Source of the DNA: an uncultured Flavobacterium sp.
GTDB lineage: Bacteria > Bacteroidota > Bacteroidia > Flavobacteriales > Flavobacteriaceae
Reading direction: 5' to 3'
Assembly (NCBI RefSeq): GCF_943913405.1
Contig: NZ_CALTYA010000028.1
Coordinates: forward strand, 1 to 48,685
Length of the DNA: 48,685 bases
The translations under genes were made by a program, and so were the position numbers. Positions 32,864-40,794 of the stretch are shown in pieces; position 1 is the first letter of the stretch; the number at the start of each line of letters is the position of its first letter. The notes beneath the pieces are model-generated. The model was not told where the DNA came from and did no database searches. It was given only the letters and a program-made list of their open reading frames with translations.

Positions 32864-33330
32864 GGTGTAAAGGTGCTAAGGTTTAAGTTGCTGAGGCGCT
32901 AAGGTTTTTAGCTTCGTTCTTTTACTTTTTTAATAAAGGAAATAAGCATTCTTTCTAGCTGTCTGCTATCTTCGTATTGTTTGTTAAATTGCTCTTGTGT
33001 AAGGTAATCTATGTTTTTTGCTATTTCTAGTTGTGTTTGAAGTTCAAATAATGAACCAACAGAAATATTTAAAAACCGGACATATTCTTTATTGCTTTCT
33101 CTTCCTGAACCTTCAGCAATATTGCTGGGAATCGAAATGGAACATCTTCTCAATTGAGATGTCAATCCAAATAATTCTTCTTTAGGAAATGATTTCGTAA
33201 TTTGATATACGGAAGTGACTAAGGTCATTGATTTCTGCCAAATAAGCAGCGTTCTGAAATGGCTCATATAAATTGTTTTTCAAATATAGTATATTATACT
33301 TCAAAAACTTAGCGCCTTAGAACCTTTTTT
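32864..33330. repeat. Inverted word-repeats flanking the first four-helix-bundle gene
   Basis: Left flank 32868-32912 is built of words such as AGGTGCTAAGGTTT and GAGGCGCTAAGGTTTT. Right flank 33299-33330 carries the inverse, AAAACTTAGCGCCTTAGAAC. The two flanks face each other around gene 32908-33267. The same words, without a gene, occur at 39925-40012. Confidence 0.55.
32908..33267 (-). CDS. Four-helix-bundle protein (23S rRNA IVS / Avd-like family)
   Basis: 119 aa. The pattern FRTLLIWQKSMTLV, FPKEELFGLTSQLRRCSISIPSNIAEGSGR, then EYVRFLNISVGSLFELQTQLEIA, is that of the small four-helix-bundle proteins first seen inside 23S rRNA intervening sequences and related to the Avd accessory protein of diversity-generating retroelements. 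They form basic pentameric barrels that bind nucleic acid. The role of free-standing copies is unknown. A paralogue lies at 45131-45490, about two-thirds identical by eye. Both copies are flanked by inverted low-complexity word repeats. No reverse transcriptase or variable repeat is nearby. Confidence 0.92.
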   Translation of the reverse strand: MSHFRTLLIWQKSMTLVTSVYQITKSFPKEELFGLTSQLRRCSISIPSNIAEGSGRESNKEYVRFLNISVGSLFELQTQLEIAKNIDYLTQEQFNKQYEDSRQLERMLISFIKKVKERS

Positions 33331-33348
33331 TCTCTGAACCTTTCTTGG

Positions 33349-33885
33349 TTAATTCCAGTTTTCCTCGAAGCCGTAATCTTCAAAATTATCACCGCCGTCA
33401 AGCATGTCTAGATCATCTTCATCATAGTCATCTTCATCGAAATCGAAGTCATTTCCTGCGGTGTCGCCAAAATCTTTGTCTGGTGCTTCTGCCGGAAGTT
33501 CTCCGATTGAAAATAATACTTGCGGATAAGTTTGTCCTGGTTCGTGCTCTTCGATTGCAGCCAATTCAACTAAGAAAGTCCACATGTTGATGAAGTCATA
33601 AACATAGATAATCTTAGTATTTTCTTCGTCTAAAATAGAATTTAAGATGTAATCAGCCATCGTTCTTTGCTCTCCAGGAATATCTCCGGTGTCAAACATC
33701 GGAATTTCTTCTTCTTGGTTCCAAGTGTCGTCGCTCGTGTAAAAAGAAGCCATTTCCATTCCGTCGAAACCAAAAGCATTAACGATTGCATTGTGCAGAT
33801 CTTCTAAATTATCATTCTCATCTATGGCGATATCTCTGAAAACATCTTCCTCGGCATCAAGAATTGCCCTGAATTTATAAATCAT
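33349..33885 (-). CDS. Plasmid pRiA4b ORF-3-like protein
   Basis: 178 aa. The first 130 residues (MIYKFRAILDAEEDVFRDIAIDENDNLEDLHNAIVNAFGFD, then SFYTSDDTWNQ, and IIYVYDFINMWTFLVEL) match the pRiA4b ORF-3 fold seen in many chromosomal proteins of unknown role. The tail from about 135 is almost all Asp/Glu/Gly (DFDFDEDDYDEDDLDML). The family name comes from a plasmid, but the gene here looks like a normal chromosomal resident with host-like base use. Cytoplasmic. Function unknown. Confidence 0.85.
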   Translation of the reverse strand: MIYKFRAILDAEEDVFRDIAIDENDNLEDLHNAIVNAFGFDGMEMASFYTSDDTWNQEEEIPMFDTGDIPGEQRTMADYILNSILDEENTKIIYVYDFINMWTFLVELAAIEEHEPGQTYPQVLFSIGELPAEAPDKDFGDTAGNDFDFDEDDYDEDDLDMLDGGDNFEDYGFEENWN

Positions 33886-33977
33886 CTCTTTGTATTTTTT
33901 TGAAAGGTCAAAGGTAAAATATAAATTCCGATTTTCAGATTTTGGTTTCTCGGAATTTTATATAGGAGAAATAAATT

Positions 33978-34034
33978 ACCGCAGATTCGCAGATTTTTAA
34001 AAGCAATCTAAATTTTAATCTGCGAATCTGCGGT
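33978..34034. repeat. 18-bp perfect inverted repeat
   Basis: ACCGCAGATTCGCAGATT at 33978-33995 and its exact reverse complement at 34017-34034, 21-base loop. It lies between the pRiA4b-like gene and the VOC gene, just downstream of the VOC stop, and may terminate it. I recall this word as common in Flavobacterium intergenic DNA. Confidence 0.8.
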
Positions 34035-34056
34035 GGAAATTATTGTATAAACTAAA

Positions 34057-34446
34057 TTAAGATTGATAAAATTCAATCGGCAAATCATCTGGATCACTGA
34101 TGAACGTGAATTTTTTTCCTGTAAATTCATCAATGCGGATAGGCTCAGGGTTGAGATTCTGCACTTTTAAATATTTTACCGTTTCTTCCATGTTGTCGAC
34201 CTCGAAAGCAATGTGGCGCAGGCCTAAGCCTTCAGGCCTGGAAAGCCTTTTTGGAGGATTTGGGAAAGAAAAAAGCTCAATGCAATAAGTATCGTTTAAG
34301 GAAAGATCTAGCTTGTAAGAGTCTCTTTCAGCTCTGAAAGTTTCGGCTTTTATTTCAAAACCAAGCACTTTTGTATAAAAATGTTTTGACACTTCATAGT
34401 CAGAACAGATGATGGCAACGTGATGTATTTTCTTTAAATTAAGCAT
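34057..34446 (-). CDS. VOC-family (glyoxalase-like) protein
   Basis: 129 aa, a single vicinal-oxygen-chelate unit pair of the YaeR/SMU1112c type. Likely metal ligands are the His in KKIHHVAIICSD, Glu in CIELFSFP, His in GLRHIAFEVD and Glu in LPIEFYQS. Substrate unknown. Members include lactoylglutathione lyase-like and resistance proteins. The start MLNLKKIHHVAI is normal for the family. Confidence 0.88.
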   Translation of the reverse strand: MLNLKKIHHVAIICSDYEVSKHFYTKVLGFEIKAETFRAERDSYKLDLSLNDTYCIELFSFPNPPKRLSRPEGLGLRHIAFEVDNMEETVKYLKVQNLNPEPIRIDEFTGKKFTFISDPDDLPIEFYQS

Positions 34447-34498
34447 TTTGTAAAGGGTGTAAGGTGTTGGGTATAGGGTAAAAGGGAAAAGGCAAAGT

Positions 34499-34852
34499 TT
34501 ATTGCTTTTTCTTTTCTTCTTTTACTAAATTGGCTAGTTCTCTGATTTTTTCCAAGGGAAGTTCGTGTAATAAAGCATTGATTTCTGCTGTTTTCTCTTC
34601 TCTTTTTAAAGCCATCAAAGGGTGATTTTCTGGCAACGGATTCTTAAAGTCTGGCTTGTATTCAAATAAATCATTGGGCGTGCAGTTGAATTCGATGCAA
34701 AGGCGCTCTAATTTTTTTGGAGTTAATGACAAAACGGTGTTTTGAGACATTTTTGAAGCTGTGGCTCTTGAATAGCCCAAGTTCAGGAAGTGAGAAAAAG
34801 GTTTGCTGATGCCTTTTATCTTGGCTATTCGTGGAAAATTGAATTGCAACAT
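34499..34852 (-). CDS. Small Xre/Cro-type helix-turn-helix regulator
   Basis: 117 aa. Residues about 5-68 form an HTH of the Xre type (GYSRATASKMSQNTVLSLTPKKLERLCIEFNCTPNDLFEY), with the recognition helix around SRATASKM. The C-terminal 40 residues (LMALKREEKTAEINALLHEL, PLEKIRELANLVKEEKKKQ) are a charged helix, probably for dimerisation. Directly upstream are a consensus promoter and eight TGTTAT words in exact 21-bp phase, so autoregulation through that array is likely. It may also govern the neighbouring VOC gene. Confidence 0.85.
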   Translation of the reverse strand: MLQFNFPRIAKIKGISKPFSHFLNLGYSRATASKMSQNTVLSLTPKKLERLCIEFNCTPNDLFEYKPDFKNPLPENHPLMALKREEKTAEINALLHELPLEKIRELANLVKEEKKKQ

Positions 34853-34875
34853 GGCGTATAAATTTAAAGTTATAC

Positions 34876-34908
34876 CAAATATAAGTATTTTATCCTTTCA
34901 GAAACAAA
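34876..34908 (-). promoter_or_regulatory. Promoter of the Xre-type regulator
   Basis: On the minus strand TTTG (34908-34905), 21-base spacer, TATATTTG (34883-34876): a full match to the Bacteroidota consensus, with the start codon 24 bases further on. The phased repeat array begins 4 bases upstream of the -33 box. Confidence 0.7.
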
Positions 34909-34911
34909 TAA

Positions 34912-35104
34912 TGTTATCTTAAGACAAAATACTGTTATGCATTATAAAAACAAGCTACCCTAAAGAAGAAAATTTGTTATGATAGTAAGGGATTTTGTTA
35001 TTTAAGATAAGTATCTTGTTATGCAAAAAGAAAACTTTGTTATCGAAATTTAAAACTTTGTTATGCTAAAATAGAATCTTGTTATGCTATCAGAAACTAG
35101 CATA
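34912..35104. repeat. Helically phased TGTTAT repeat array (21-bp period)
   Basis: TGTTAT occurs at 34912, 34933, 34975, 34996, 35017, 35038, 35059 and 35080. Every interval is 21 bp, or 42 where one unit has decayed. Most copies continue TGTTATGC, followed by an A-rich part. The last copy is half of an inverted repeat TATGCTA / TAGCATA (35083-35089 and 35098-35104). All words sit on the same face of the helix, directly upstream of the Xre gene promoter. Confidence 0.88.
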
Positions 35105-35119
35105 GAAGTCAATGAGAAT

Positions 35120-35149
35120 AAAGCCTAATAAGTAATAAATAGGCTTTTT
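35120..35149. terminator. Hairpin downstream of the PhnB-like gene
   Basis: AAAGCCTA (35120-35127) pairs with TAGGCTTT (35140-35147) around a 12-base loop. It lies past the stop at 35196 on the minus strand. The T tract is better on the plus strand, so its direction is unclear. Confidence 0.5.
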
Positions 35150-35195
35150 CGAAATGGATTTCCTTTAAAAAAGTAAAATTTTAGTTGATTTAAAT

Positions 35196-35573
35196 TTAGA
35201 GTCCCAATGCTTGATTAATCCACCATTGATTTCCGAAAGGATCTTCGAAACCTGCGGTGTAGCCATAGTCTTGCTGGATGGGGTCTTGGAGGCTCTTTGA
35301 ACCTTTTTGGATGGCCAATTTATAGACATTGTCTACGTTTTCTACATAGAGGAACATGCCCGCTGTTTTTTGGTGCCAATGTTCGGTAGATTGGGCTATC
35401 ATTATGATGGCATCGCCTATCTTAATTTCACCATGCATTATGGATTTGTCTTCTCTGGGAACGATCAATTGTTCTTTGGCATTAAAAACTGCCTTTGCAA
35501 AGACTAAAAAATCACTTGACTTATTCAAGATAAGATAAGGCATGACCGGAAGATATTGTGGCGGAATTTTCAT
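35196..35573 (-). CDS. VOC-family protein, PhnB-like
   Basis: 125 aa. MPYLILNKSSDFLVFAKAVFNAKE, then MHGEIKIGDAIIMIAQST, then YTAGFEDPFGNQWWINQ are the PhnB/bleomycin-resistance-like pattern (HGEIKIGD..., DPFGN.W). Function unknown; relatives are often called glyoxalase family. Cytoplasmic, single gene. Confidence 0.88.
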   Translation of the reverse strand: MKIPPQYLPVMPYLILNKSSDFLVFAKAVFNAKEQLIVPREDKSIMHGEIKIGDAIIMIAQSTEHWHQKTAGMFLYVENVDNVYKLAIQKGSKSLQDPIQQDYGYTAGFEDPFGNQWWINQALGL

Positions 35574-35703
35574 CTTGCTTATTTTTAATGTTACTTAAAG
35601 ATAAGAGAAAATATTTTGTTTTGCAATTGGATTTGAGGATTTTATTAGGATGGATTGTAGTTGATGGAACGCAGATTTCAGGGATATTCGAACACAGATT
35701 TTT

Positions 35704-36288
35704 CTATTTTTTGCCTTTTGTGAATTGTCTTTTGCTGATTTTTTTTACAGGATAGCTTCTTTTTGAAGTCAGGTTGTTGAAAATCAAAGCGGTTACCAGC
35801 AAAATCAAAGCGCCTGAAAGCACAGGAGAAATTACGTAGAAATAACCCAGACTTTTAATTTGCGGAGATGCCGTTGCTGCAATCAAAGCGGTGGCACCGC
35901 CAGGAGGATGTAAAGTCTTGGTAATCTGCATGAGCACGATGGAAAGCGAAACGGCAAGCGGTGCGGCGATCCACAAGATATCAGGGATTAATTTTTGGAT
36001 GGTGACACCCACAAGAGCAGAAACGACATGCCCTCCGATAAGATTTCTTGGCTGGGCAAGCGGACTCTGGATGACGCCGTAAACCAAGACGCAAGATGCG
36101 CCGAAGGAACCGATGAGAAGCACCATGTCGGTATCTGAAAAGGTTTTGTATTGCAGGAAAGCGATGATTCCCAAGCCTACAAATGAGCCTGTGAAAGCCC
36201 AGAAATGTTCGGTGAAATCTACAAGCGTTTCTTTGTAGAGCACATATTTTGTCTTGCGATAGGTTCGCTTGATTCTCTTGACAGGCAT
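35704..36288 (-). CDS. HPP-family membrane protein
   Basis: 194 aa with four membrane segments after a basic N-terminus. It carries the family signature TKTLHPPGGATALIAA near 125 and GSFGASCVLVYGV in the second segment. Plant and cyanobacterial HPP proteins move nitrite; bacterial roles are less clear. Its ATG overlaps the stop of the CLC gene (TAATG), so the two are translationally coupled and may act together in anion movement. Confidence 0.9.
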   Translation of the reverse strand: MPVKRIKRTYRKTKYVLYKETLVDFTEHFWAFTGSFVGLGIIAFLQYKTFSDTDMVLLIGSFGASCVLVYGVIQSPLAQPRNLIGGHVVSALVGVTIQKLIPDILWIAAPLAVSLSIVLMQITKTLHPPGGATALIAATASPQIKSLGYFYVISPVLSGALILLVTALIFNNLTSKRSYPVKKISKRQFTKGKK

Positions 36289-37565
36289 TATTTTGCTAGG
36301 CTTTCTTTATAGGAATACACTGTGAATGGGTAGATTTTTTTGGCCGTATATTTTGAACCCAGGCAGACCAAAAGAATCGGGAAGAACAAAGTGTAATCAT
36401 TGATGACTCCACAGACTAAAAATAAGGCGGTGAAAGGCGCATGGATGCTGGCGCTTAACATGGCAGCCATTCCGATGATCATGAAATTAAGCGGAATGAC
36501 GTTTGCGTTGAAGAAAGTATTGACGCAAAGTGCGGTTAGTAATCCTAAAAAGGCACCGATGAAAAGGCTTGGCGCAAAAACGCCGCCATCGCCACCAGAA
36601 GAAAGCGTGATCGAGGTAACGATTGGCTTCATCACTAAGATTGCCAAGATAGTCAGCGTTAATGAAACGGTCAAAACATCAGTGTTTGCTGAAAGAATGC
36701 TGTGTTTGATGGCATGGTAACCGTCGCCATAAAGTTGTGGCAAGACAAGTAATGAAACCGTTAAAATGATAGCGCCAAGGATGATCTTGTGGTAATGAAC
36801 TTGGATTTTTGAGAACTGTTTTTTGAAGAATAAAACGCATTTGGTTAAGTAGATGGAGTTCATTCCGGCTATGATTCCCAAGAGAATAAAGTAAGGAATC
36901 GCATGGTAATGCCAAGTGTTTATTGCGACTTCAAAAAGCGGTTTTTCGTCTAAGACTAGAAGAAATGCGCTGGCAATAGTGATGGAAATGAGTGTTGTAA
37001 TTAAGAATACTTTTGAAAGTTTTTTTGAAATGACTTCATAAGCGAAGAGCAGGCCGGCCAATGGGCTTGAAAAGAGTGCTGTGATTCCGGCTGCTACACC
37101 TGCGCAGATCAGTTCGGTTTTGTATTTTTTGAAAAAGTTTTCTTTAGTGTGGGCGACAGAACCAATTGTGGCGGTTGCGACTACTGTGGAAACTTCAATT
37201 CCTGTAGAACCTCCGAAAGCAACTGTAATCAACCCGTTTATGAAATGCGAAGGAATTTTATATAAAGGCAAATTTTTAGAAGAGGAAGTGCTTTCAAAAA
37301 CTTCTTTGATGCCTTTGTTTTCTTTCTTTTTAAAAAGGTATTGTCTTAAGAAGTAAATTACGGATAGTCCAAAAATTGGAAAAACCAGCAAGAACAGAAA
37401 GTTTTTTTGTGTTTTGGCAAAGAAGATTTCTTCGTAATGTTCGGTAATATGTTTTAAGGAAACGGCTAAAAGTGCGGCTAAAAATCCGATCAGAATGGAG
37501 ACGATTGTCAGTTTTTGCCATTTGATCCAATTGTAGTTTTTTTTGATAGAAGTGTGTGTGCTCAT
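36288..37565 (-). CDS. CLC-family chloride channel/transporter
   Basis: 425 aa from the ATG at 37565. The frame runs open to 37598, but the -7 box lies at 37603-37596, so the upstream ATG would precede the transcript start. About ten membrane helices. AGVAAGITALFSSPLAGLLFAYEVI is the CLC helix motif, and SSGGDGGVFAPSLFIGAFLG is the GxFxP region. At the place of the gating glutamate (GREGP in E. coli ClcA) this protein has GSTGIEVS, so Thr replaces Glu; I also see no GSGIP filter motif. Transport could therefore be channel-like or altered in selectivity. Coupled to the HPP gene. Confidence 0.9.
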   Translation of the reverse strand: MSTHTSIKKNYNWIKWQKLTIVSILIGFLAALLAVSLKHITEHYEEIFFAKTQKNFLFLLVFPIFGLSVIYFLRQYLFKKKENKGIKEVFESTSSSKNLPLYKIPSHFINGLITVAFGGSTGIEVSTVVATATIGSVAHTKENFFKKYKTELICAGVAAGITALFSSPLAGLLFAYEVISKKLSKVFLITTLISITIASAFLLVLDEKPLFEVAINTWHYHAIPYFILLGIIAGMNSIYLTKCVLFFKKQFSKIQVHYHKIILGAIILTVSLLVLPQLYGDGYHAIKHSILSANTDVLTVSLTLTILAILVMKPIVTSITLSSGGDGGVFAPSLFIGAFLGLLTALCVNTFFNANVIPLNFMIIGMAAMLSASIHAPFTALFLVCGVINDYTLFFPILLVCLGSKYTAKKIYPFTVYSYKESLAK

Positions 37566-37595
37566 TCTGAATCTTTTGAAAAAAGTAGTGGAACA

Positions 37596-37603
37596 CAAAG
37601 GTA
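37596..37603 (-). promoter_or_regulatory. CLC gene promoter -7 box
   Basis: TACCTTTG on the minus strand (37603-37596) matches TAnnTTTG and places the transcript start at about 37590, which decides for the ATG at 37565. Confidence 0.5.
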
Positions 37604-37611
37604 AGAAAAGA

Positions 37612-37649
37612 AAAAGCTAAAGAATGTTTTTTAAGATTCTTTAGCTTTT
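37612..37649. terminator. Terminator-like hairpin in a divergent gap
   Basis: Perfect 14-bp stem AAAAGCTAAAGAAT / ATTCTTTAGCTTTT with a 10-base loop. It lies between the 5' ends of two divergent genes (CLC and the TonB receptor), where no transcript should end, and overlaps the expected -33 zone of the CLC promoter. Confidence 0.65.
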
Positions 37650-37767
37650 GAGATAGGAGTCTTTTATCTGAAAAAACAATTCATCCTTGAAATTTTACAG
37701 TTCGGTAATGAAGTTTGTGAAAAAGTAAATTTATTATGGCAAATTTGCTCCAACAAAACAACCAATC

Positions 37768-39921
37768 ATGAAACTGACCTTTACCATCTTGCTCTTATTT
37801 GTTTTACAACTGGGTTTTTCGCAACATGTCATATCTGGAAAAGTAACTGACGGAAAAGGAAAAGCGATTGCTGGAGCCAATATTTTTATTGAAGGAACTT
37901 ATGACGGCGATTCATCAAACGAAGAAGGGAATTTCAGCTTTGAAACTTCAGCAAAAGGACAGCAAACGTTGGTTGTCAGCTTTCTTACTTATGAAACTCT
38001 AAACCAAGTAATCAATGTGGAAGATTTTAAAGGAAAAACGCTAAAACTTAACGAATCAGTGAATACGCTTGATGCCGTGGTGATTACCGCAGGCATGATG
38101 GAATCGGGCGATAAAGCGAGGGTTTCAGTATTAAAACCTTTGGATATCGTGACAACTGCGGGAGCGACGGGCAATATCGTGAGCGCTTTGCTGACGCTTC
38201 CGGGGACGCAGACTGTTGGTGAAGACGGCCGTCTTTTTGTTCGCGGTGGCGAGGCTGATGAAGCGCAGACTTATGTGGACGGACTTCGTGTAGCACAGCC
38301 TTATGGCGCTACGGCAAATAATTTGCCTACGAGAGGACGCTTTTCTCCTTTTCTTTTTAGTGGCATTTCGTTTTCAACAGGCGGTTATTCTGCAGAATAT
38401 GGCGAAGCTTTGTCTAGCGTCTTGCTTTTGAATACGATTGAAGAACCAGACCAAAACCGTACCGATATTTCTTTGATGACGGTTGGTTTAGGCTTAAGCA
38501 ATACTCAAAAGTGGGACAAAAGTTCGTTGAGCGTGAATACTTCTTATATCAATTTGGCGCCTTACCAAGTGGCTATTCCGCAGGCGGTGGACTGGAATAA
38601 GCCTTATGAATCGCTTTCGGGAGAAACGGTTTACCGCTATAAATTTAACAATGGAACTTTGAAAACCTATCTTGCTTTTGATGCCGCTAATTTTGACTTA
38701 AACCAAGAAAATATAAATAAGCCAGAAAAAGTAAGAGTAGATATGAAGAATAATAATTTCTATTTGAATTCTTCTTATAAAGGTTACTTCGGAAGCAATT
38801 ATCAATTGACGACAGGCTTGAGCTATGGCTATTCCCAGAATAAAATTAATCTTGATGATGACCGCGTGAAAAATGCTGAAAATGCCCTTCATTTGAAATT
38901 GAAAGTAAGCAAAAAGCTTTCGGATAGAGTACAATTGAGTGCGGGAACTGATTATTTCATAACTAAATTTGATGAAGATTTTACCGAATATCAGTCTGCC
39001 ACTTTTTCGTCTGGTTATGACAATAATATTGCTGGAGTTTACGCAGAAAGCGATATCTTTTTCTCTAAAAACTTTGCTTTGAAAGCAGGCATCAGGGCTT
39101 CATATTCTGATTTATTAGAAGAATCACATGTTTCCCCAAGAGCTTCTTTGGCGTATAAAGTTTCTCAAAACAGCCAGTTTTCTTTTGCTTATGGCGATTT
39201 TATTCAGTCTCCGAAGCAAGAATATTTGAAATATTCCAGCCAATTTGAAAGCGAGAAAACATCACATTATATTTTGAATTACCAATACAACAAGACAGGA
39301 AGGACCTTCAGGGCAGAAGCTTATTTTAAAGATTACCGTGATTTGGTGAAATATGACACCCAAGTTTCGCAGTTTGATTCTCAGTTTAATAATAACGGAA
39401 AAGGCTATGCAAAAGGACTGGATTTCTTTTGGAGAGATAACACTTCCTTCAAAAATTTAGAATATTGGATTTCGTACTCTTATATTGACACCGAAAGAAA
39501 TTATAAAAATTATCCAAAGCAAGTGACGCCGAGCTTTGTTGCCGATCATTCGCTGTCAATTGTAACAAAATATTGGATCAATGACTGGAGATCGCAAGTA
39601 GGTTTCACGCACAGTTTCAATTCGGGAAGACCTTATAATAATCCTAATGAATCAGCTTTCATGAATGGAAAGACAAAATCTTACAATAATTTAAGCTTTA
39701 ATTGGGCCTATTTGATTTCACAGCAGAAAATTCTTTATTTCTCGGTTTCGAATATTTTAGGAACTGATAATGTCTTTGGATATGACTATGCAAATAATCC
39801 AGATGCTGGCGGTCAATTTCAAAGACAGGCAGTAAAACAGCCAGCAGATCGATTTTTCTTCGTAGGTTTCTTTTGGACAATCAGCGATAATAAAAAAGAG
39901 AATCAGTTGAAGAATTTGTAA
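37768..39921 (+). CDS. TonB-dependent outer-membrane receptor
   Basis: 717 aa. Signal peptide MKLTFTILLLFVLQLGFSQ. Residues 20-100 are a CarboxypepD_reg-like domain (ISGKVTDGKGKAIAGANIFIEGTYDGDSSNEEGNFSF). The plug follows (about 105-230; LPGTQTVGEDGRLFVRGGEADEAQTYVDGL), then a 22-strand barrel rich in aromatic strands, ending RFFFVGFFWTISDNKKENQLKNL. No SusD partner is present, so it is more likely a metal-complex or small-molecule receptor than a glycan system. Substrate cannot be read. Confidence 0.93.
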   Translation: MKLTFTILLLFVLQLGFSQHVISGKVTDGKGKAIAGANIFIEGTYDGDSSNEEGNFSFETSAKGQQTLVVSFLTYETLNQVINVEDFKGKTLKLNESVNTLDAVVITAGMMESGDKARVSVLKPLDIVTTAGATGNIVSALLTLPGTQTVGEDGRLFVRGGEADEAQTYVDGLRVAQPYGATANNLPTRGRFSPFLFSGISFSTGGYSAEYGEALSSVLLLNTIEEPDQNRTDISLMTVGLGLSNTQKWDKSSLSVNTSYINLAPYQVAIPQAVDWNKPYESLSGETVYRYKFNNGTLKTYLAFDAANFDLNQENINKPEKVRVDMKNNNFYLNSSYKGYFGSNYQLTTGLSYGYSQNKINLDDDRVKNAENALHLKLKVSKKLSDRVQLSAGTDYFITKFDEDFTEYQSATFSSGYDNNIAGVYAESDIFFSKNFALKAGIRASYSDLLEESHVSPRASLAYKVSQNSQFSFAYGDFIQSPKQEYLKYSSQFESEKTSHYILNYQYNKTGRTFRAEAYFKDYRDLVKYDTQVSQFDSQFNNNGKGYAKGLDFFWRDNTSFKNLEYWISYSYIDTERNYKNYPKQVTPSFVADHSLSIVTKYWINDWRSQVGFTHSFNSGRPYNNPNESAFMNGKTKSYNNLSFNWAYLISQQKILYFSVSNILGTDNVFGYDYANNPDAGGQFQRQAVKQPADRFFFVGFFWTISDNKKENQLKNL

Positions 39922-39924
39922 GGG

Positions 39925-40012
39925 AAGGCACTGAGGTTTTAGGCACTAAGGCGCTAAGTTTTTTAGCTAGGATTTACCTTAGTGGCTTAGCATCTAAAAC
40001 CCTTAGAACCTC
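39925..40012. repeat. Low-complexity CTAAGG word repeat
   Basis: GGCACTGAGGTTTTAGGCAC then TAAGGCGCTAAG and, inverted, CCTTAGTGGCTTAGCATC. It is the same word family as the flanks of the four-helix-bundle gene at 32.9 kb. It makes an imperfect hairpin after the TonB receptor. Confidence 0.6.
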
Positions 40013-40136
40013 AAAAAAACAATTCAGCATCAAAATTCGACATTTCGGCAAAAGTATTTTTTATAGGAACGGATTTAGAAGCAAATTTGTATCAGAATTA
40101 ACAATCAACATACTCACAACTTAAAATTTAGAAATT

Positions 40137-40760
40137 ATGACAAAAGTAATTGTAACGCTAGTTTTTTTTATCACGAGTTTAGTTTCGGCGCAGAGCCAAT
40201 ATGAAACAGGAATGCAGAAAGCATTCGGACTTTGGGGTGAAGGAAAAGACACAGAAGCTTCGGCGATGTTTGAAAGAATTGCTTCGGCAGAGAAAGATAA
40301 TTGGCTGCCGAATTATTATGTAGCCTTGGTGAATTCGACTTCGGCATTTAAAACAAAAGACAAAACTCAGATTTCGGCATTGTTAGGAAAAGCGCAAGAA
40401 GCTTTGGATAAAGAACTAGACAAAAATCCGAATAATGCCGAATTGTTGGTTGTTCAGGGATTGATAAATACGGCCTGGATAGTAGCAGATCCGATGACAA
40501 ACGGAATGAAACTTTCGGCAAAAACAGTTGAAATTTATAATAAAGCGATTGCTATTGAGCCAAATAATCCGAGAGCTGTGTTTGGAAAAGCAGAATTTGA
40601 AATCGGCGGTGCCAGATATTTCGGAAGCGATACCAAACCAATGTGCGCCCAAATAGACAAAGCAATTGAACTTTTTGCTACTTTTAAACCGCAAACTCCG
40701 TTTCACCCAAAATGGGGATTAGAAAGAGCCTTGGAAGCGCAAAAAGAGTGTAAAAAATAA
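40137..40760 (+). CDS. Exported TPR-like protein
   Basis: 207 aa with a signal peptide (MTKVIVTLVFFITSLVSAQ). Helix pairs about 34 residues apart (YETGMQKAFGLWGEGKDTEA, LGKAQEALDKELDKNPNNAE, EIYNKAIAIEPNNPRAVFGK) indicate TPR repeats. Periplasmic. Partner unknown. It lies 34 bases ahead of the LytS-type kinase gene and may be co-transcribed with it. Confidence 0.85.
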   Translation: MTKVIVTLVFFITSLVSAQSQYETGMQKAFGLWGEGKDTEASAMFERIASAEKDNWLPNYYVALVNSTSAFKTKDKTQISALLGKAQEALDKELDKNPNNAELLVVQGLINTAWIVADPMTNGMKLSAKTVEIYNKAIAIEPNNPRAVFGKAEFEIGGARYFGSDTKPMCAQIDKAIELFATFKPQTPFHPKWGLERALEAQKECKK

Positions 40761-40794
40761 GAAATCATTGCTGTAAATAGTTAAGCAAAATCAT

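Noticed and set aside
32908..33267. Avd-like protein as part of a diversity-generating retroelement
   Set aside because: No reverse transcriptase, template repeat or variable repeat is found within the window.
33349..33885. pRiA4b ORF-3 name as a sign of a plasmid or transposon
   Set aside because: The family is common on chromosomes, and no transposase, replication gene or terminal repeat is near.
34912..35085. The 21-bp TGTTAT array as a CRISPR or simple minisatellite
   Set aside because: Only 6-9 bases per unit are conserved and the intervals are far too short for repeat-spacer units. Units differ too much for a recent minisatellite.
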